From NCBI GenBank assembly GCA_023436825.1, contig JAEZHS010000261.1:1-7750 (forward strand): DNA of 7,750 nucleotides. Reading direction: 5' to 3'. Below the pieces are notes generated by a model. It was not told the DNA's origin, did no database searches, and saw only the letters and a list, made by a program, of their open reading frames with translations. This document shows positions 7,546 through 7,750 of the stretch, in pieces. Position numbers and translations under genes: made by a program. Numbering within the stretch: the first letter of the stretch is position 1; the number at the start of each line of letters is the position of its first letter. This DNA is from Pseudomonadota bacterium (lineage in GTDB: Bacteria; Pseudomonadota; Alphaproteobacteria; Reyranellales; Reyranellaceae).

Positions 7546-7642
7546 CTTGGGGGAGAGGCTGGGTGAGGGGGTGATGCAGGAGACAGCTCTCGCGTTGAAC
7601 CCCCTCACCCAGCCTCTCGCCCGAGGGGGAGAGGAATATGAG
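7529..7642. repeat. Large imperfect inverted repeat (dispersed intergenic type)
   Basis: Arms 7537-7572 and 7599-7634 match as inverted repeats at 34 of 36 bases around a 26-base loop. After a three-base mismatch they extend through CTCAT (7529-7533) and ATGAG (7638-7642). The left arm starts with its own near-perfect palindrome, CCTCTCCCCC-TT-GGGGGAGAGG (7537-7558), followed by GCTGGGTGAGGGGGT. From memory, CCCCTCACCCAGCCTCTCCCCC-type units are widespread dispersed repeats in high-GC genomes; here two such units stand head to head. It fills most of the gap between purS and the transporter operon and would fold into a strong hairpin in RNA from either strand. No T-run follows, so its role as a terminator is uncertain. 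Confidence 0.9.
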
Positions 7643-7671
7643 ACTGAAGAGGTTGAGGCTCGTCACGATCA

Positions 7672-7750
7672 TCAGCCCACCAGCTCGATCGAGTAGTTCT
7701 CGATCACGGTGTTGGCCAGAAGCTTGCGGCACATCTCGTCGAGGCGCGCC
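7672..7750 (-). CDS. purS: Phosphoribosylformylglycinamidine synthase subunit PurS (C-terminal end only)
   Basis: Only the last 25 codons are in the window, reading leftward from the edge to the TGA at 7674-7672. The residues include LDEMCRKLLANTVIENYSIE, which matches the well-known PurS ending (a helix 'MC.KLLANTVIE.Y', then a final strand). PurS is the small, roughly 80-residue subunit that bridges PurL and PurQ in the enzyme converting FGAR to FGAM in purine synthesis. In many alphaproteobacteria purQ follows purS immediately. Here the stop is followed by a 243-base repeat-rich gap and then a transporter operon on the same strand. The identification rests on a short segment, but it is a characteristic one. 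Confidence 0.85.
   Translation of the reverse strand, partial: ARLDEMCRKLLANTVIENYSIELVG

Larger units (their letters stand above)
7429..7671. other. Non-coding, repeat-rich intergenic region
   Basis: The stretch between purS and the transporter operon holds no gene I can support. Bases 7434-7546 are about 85% pyrimidine on the plus strand (17 purines in 113 by my count), giving a purine-rich leader for the minus-strand operon. Next come the direct repeat and the large inverted repeat, then about 30 bases of unremarkable sequence before the purS stop. The promoter of the transporter operon should be here, but I see no clear consensus. Confidence 0.6.

Noticed and set aside
5905..7566. A 553-codon plus-strand open frame
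   Set aside because: It is an antisense shadow of the complete binding-protein gene. The His/Arg/Leu/Val-rich translation has no recognisable motifs, while the minus strand has a signal peptide and the family core.
7529..7642. CRISPR array or insertion sequence in the repeat-rich gap
   Set aside because: There are only two inverted arms and one short direct repeat, with no regular spacer-repeat series, no transposase gene and no target-site duplication visible.
7508..7672. A 54-codon minus-strand frame whose ATG overlaps the purS stop as TGATG (begins MIVTSLNLFS)
   Set aside because: Most of it is a translation of the two arms of the inverted repeat (SPSGERLGEGV and HHPLTQPLPQGGEE). It does not resemble PurQ or any known family and has no separate ribosome binding site, so it is more likely a chance frame.

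Overview
This is a high-GC, gene-dense window with genes on both strands. It most resembles an alphaproteobacterium, perhaps of the Reyranella/Bradyrhizobium/Rhodospirillales type. The evidence is the codon use, the peptide-type ABC transporter genes, a PurS C-terminus, and two kinds of dispersed intergenic palindrome. The taxonomic call is an inference from style, not a match.

Layout from left to right: (1) The 3' end of a plus-strand gene for a family-5 (peptide/nickel-type) ABC substrate-binding protein, ending at 533. (2) A minus-strand pair, 2645 to 475: a serine hydrolase of the class C beta-lactamase/esterase fold, followed by a ribokinase-like PfkB sugar kinase. The kinase appears to start at a TTG codon overlapping the hydrolase stop (TTGA). 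Its 3' end runs through a short palindromic repeat and 59 bases into the antisense of the first gene. (3) A plus-strand GFA/CENP-V-type zinc protein (2722-3126) with a strong ribosome binding site. It converges, with a 10-base overlap, on a minus-strand class I SAM-dependent methyltransferase (3117-3725). (4) A longer palindromic repeat (3747-3795). (5) A tightly coupled minus-strand transporter operon reading 7428 to 3786: a secreted family-5 substrate-binding protein, a DppD-like ATPase (TAATG junction) and a DppF-like ATPase (ATGA junction). (6) A 243-base non-coding stretch (7429-7671) holding a pyrimidine-rich tract, an 18-base direct repeat and a large 34/36 inverted repeat. (7) The last 25 codons of purS on the minus strand, cut by the window edge.

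How the genes work together: the operon encodes the periplasmic receptor and both nucleotide-binding subunits of a peptide/opine/nickel-type importer, but no membrane permease is present in the window. The first, truncated binding protein is a different paralogue, so permeases may lie left of the window. The central genes (hydrolase, kinase, GFA protein, methyltransferase) are ordinary housekeeping or accessory enzymes whose substrates cannot be read from sequence.

I found no CRISPR array, transposase, tRNA, toxin-antitoxin or defence system. The items most worth a second look are the permease-less transporter operon, the apparent break after purS where purQ would be expected, and the palindromic repeats that supply coding sequence or a stop codon to neighbouring genes.
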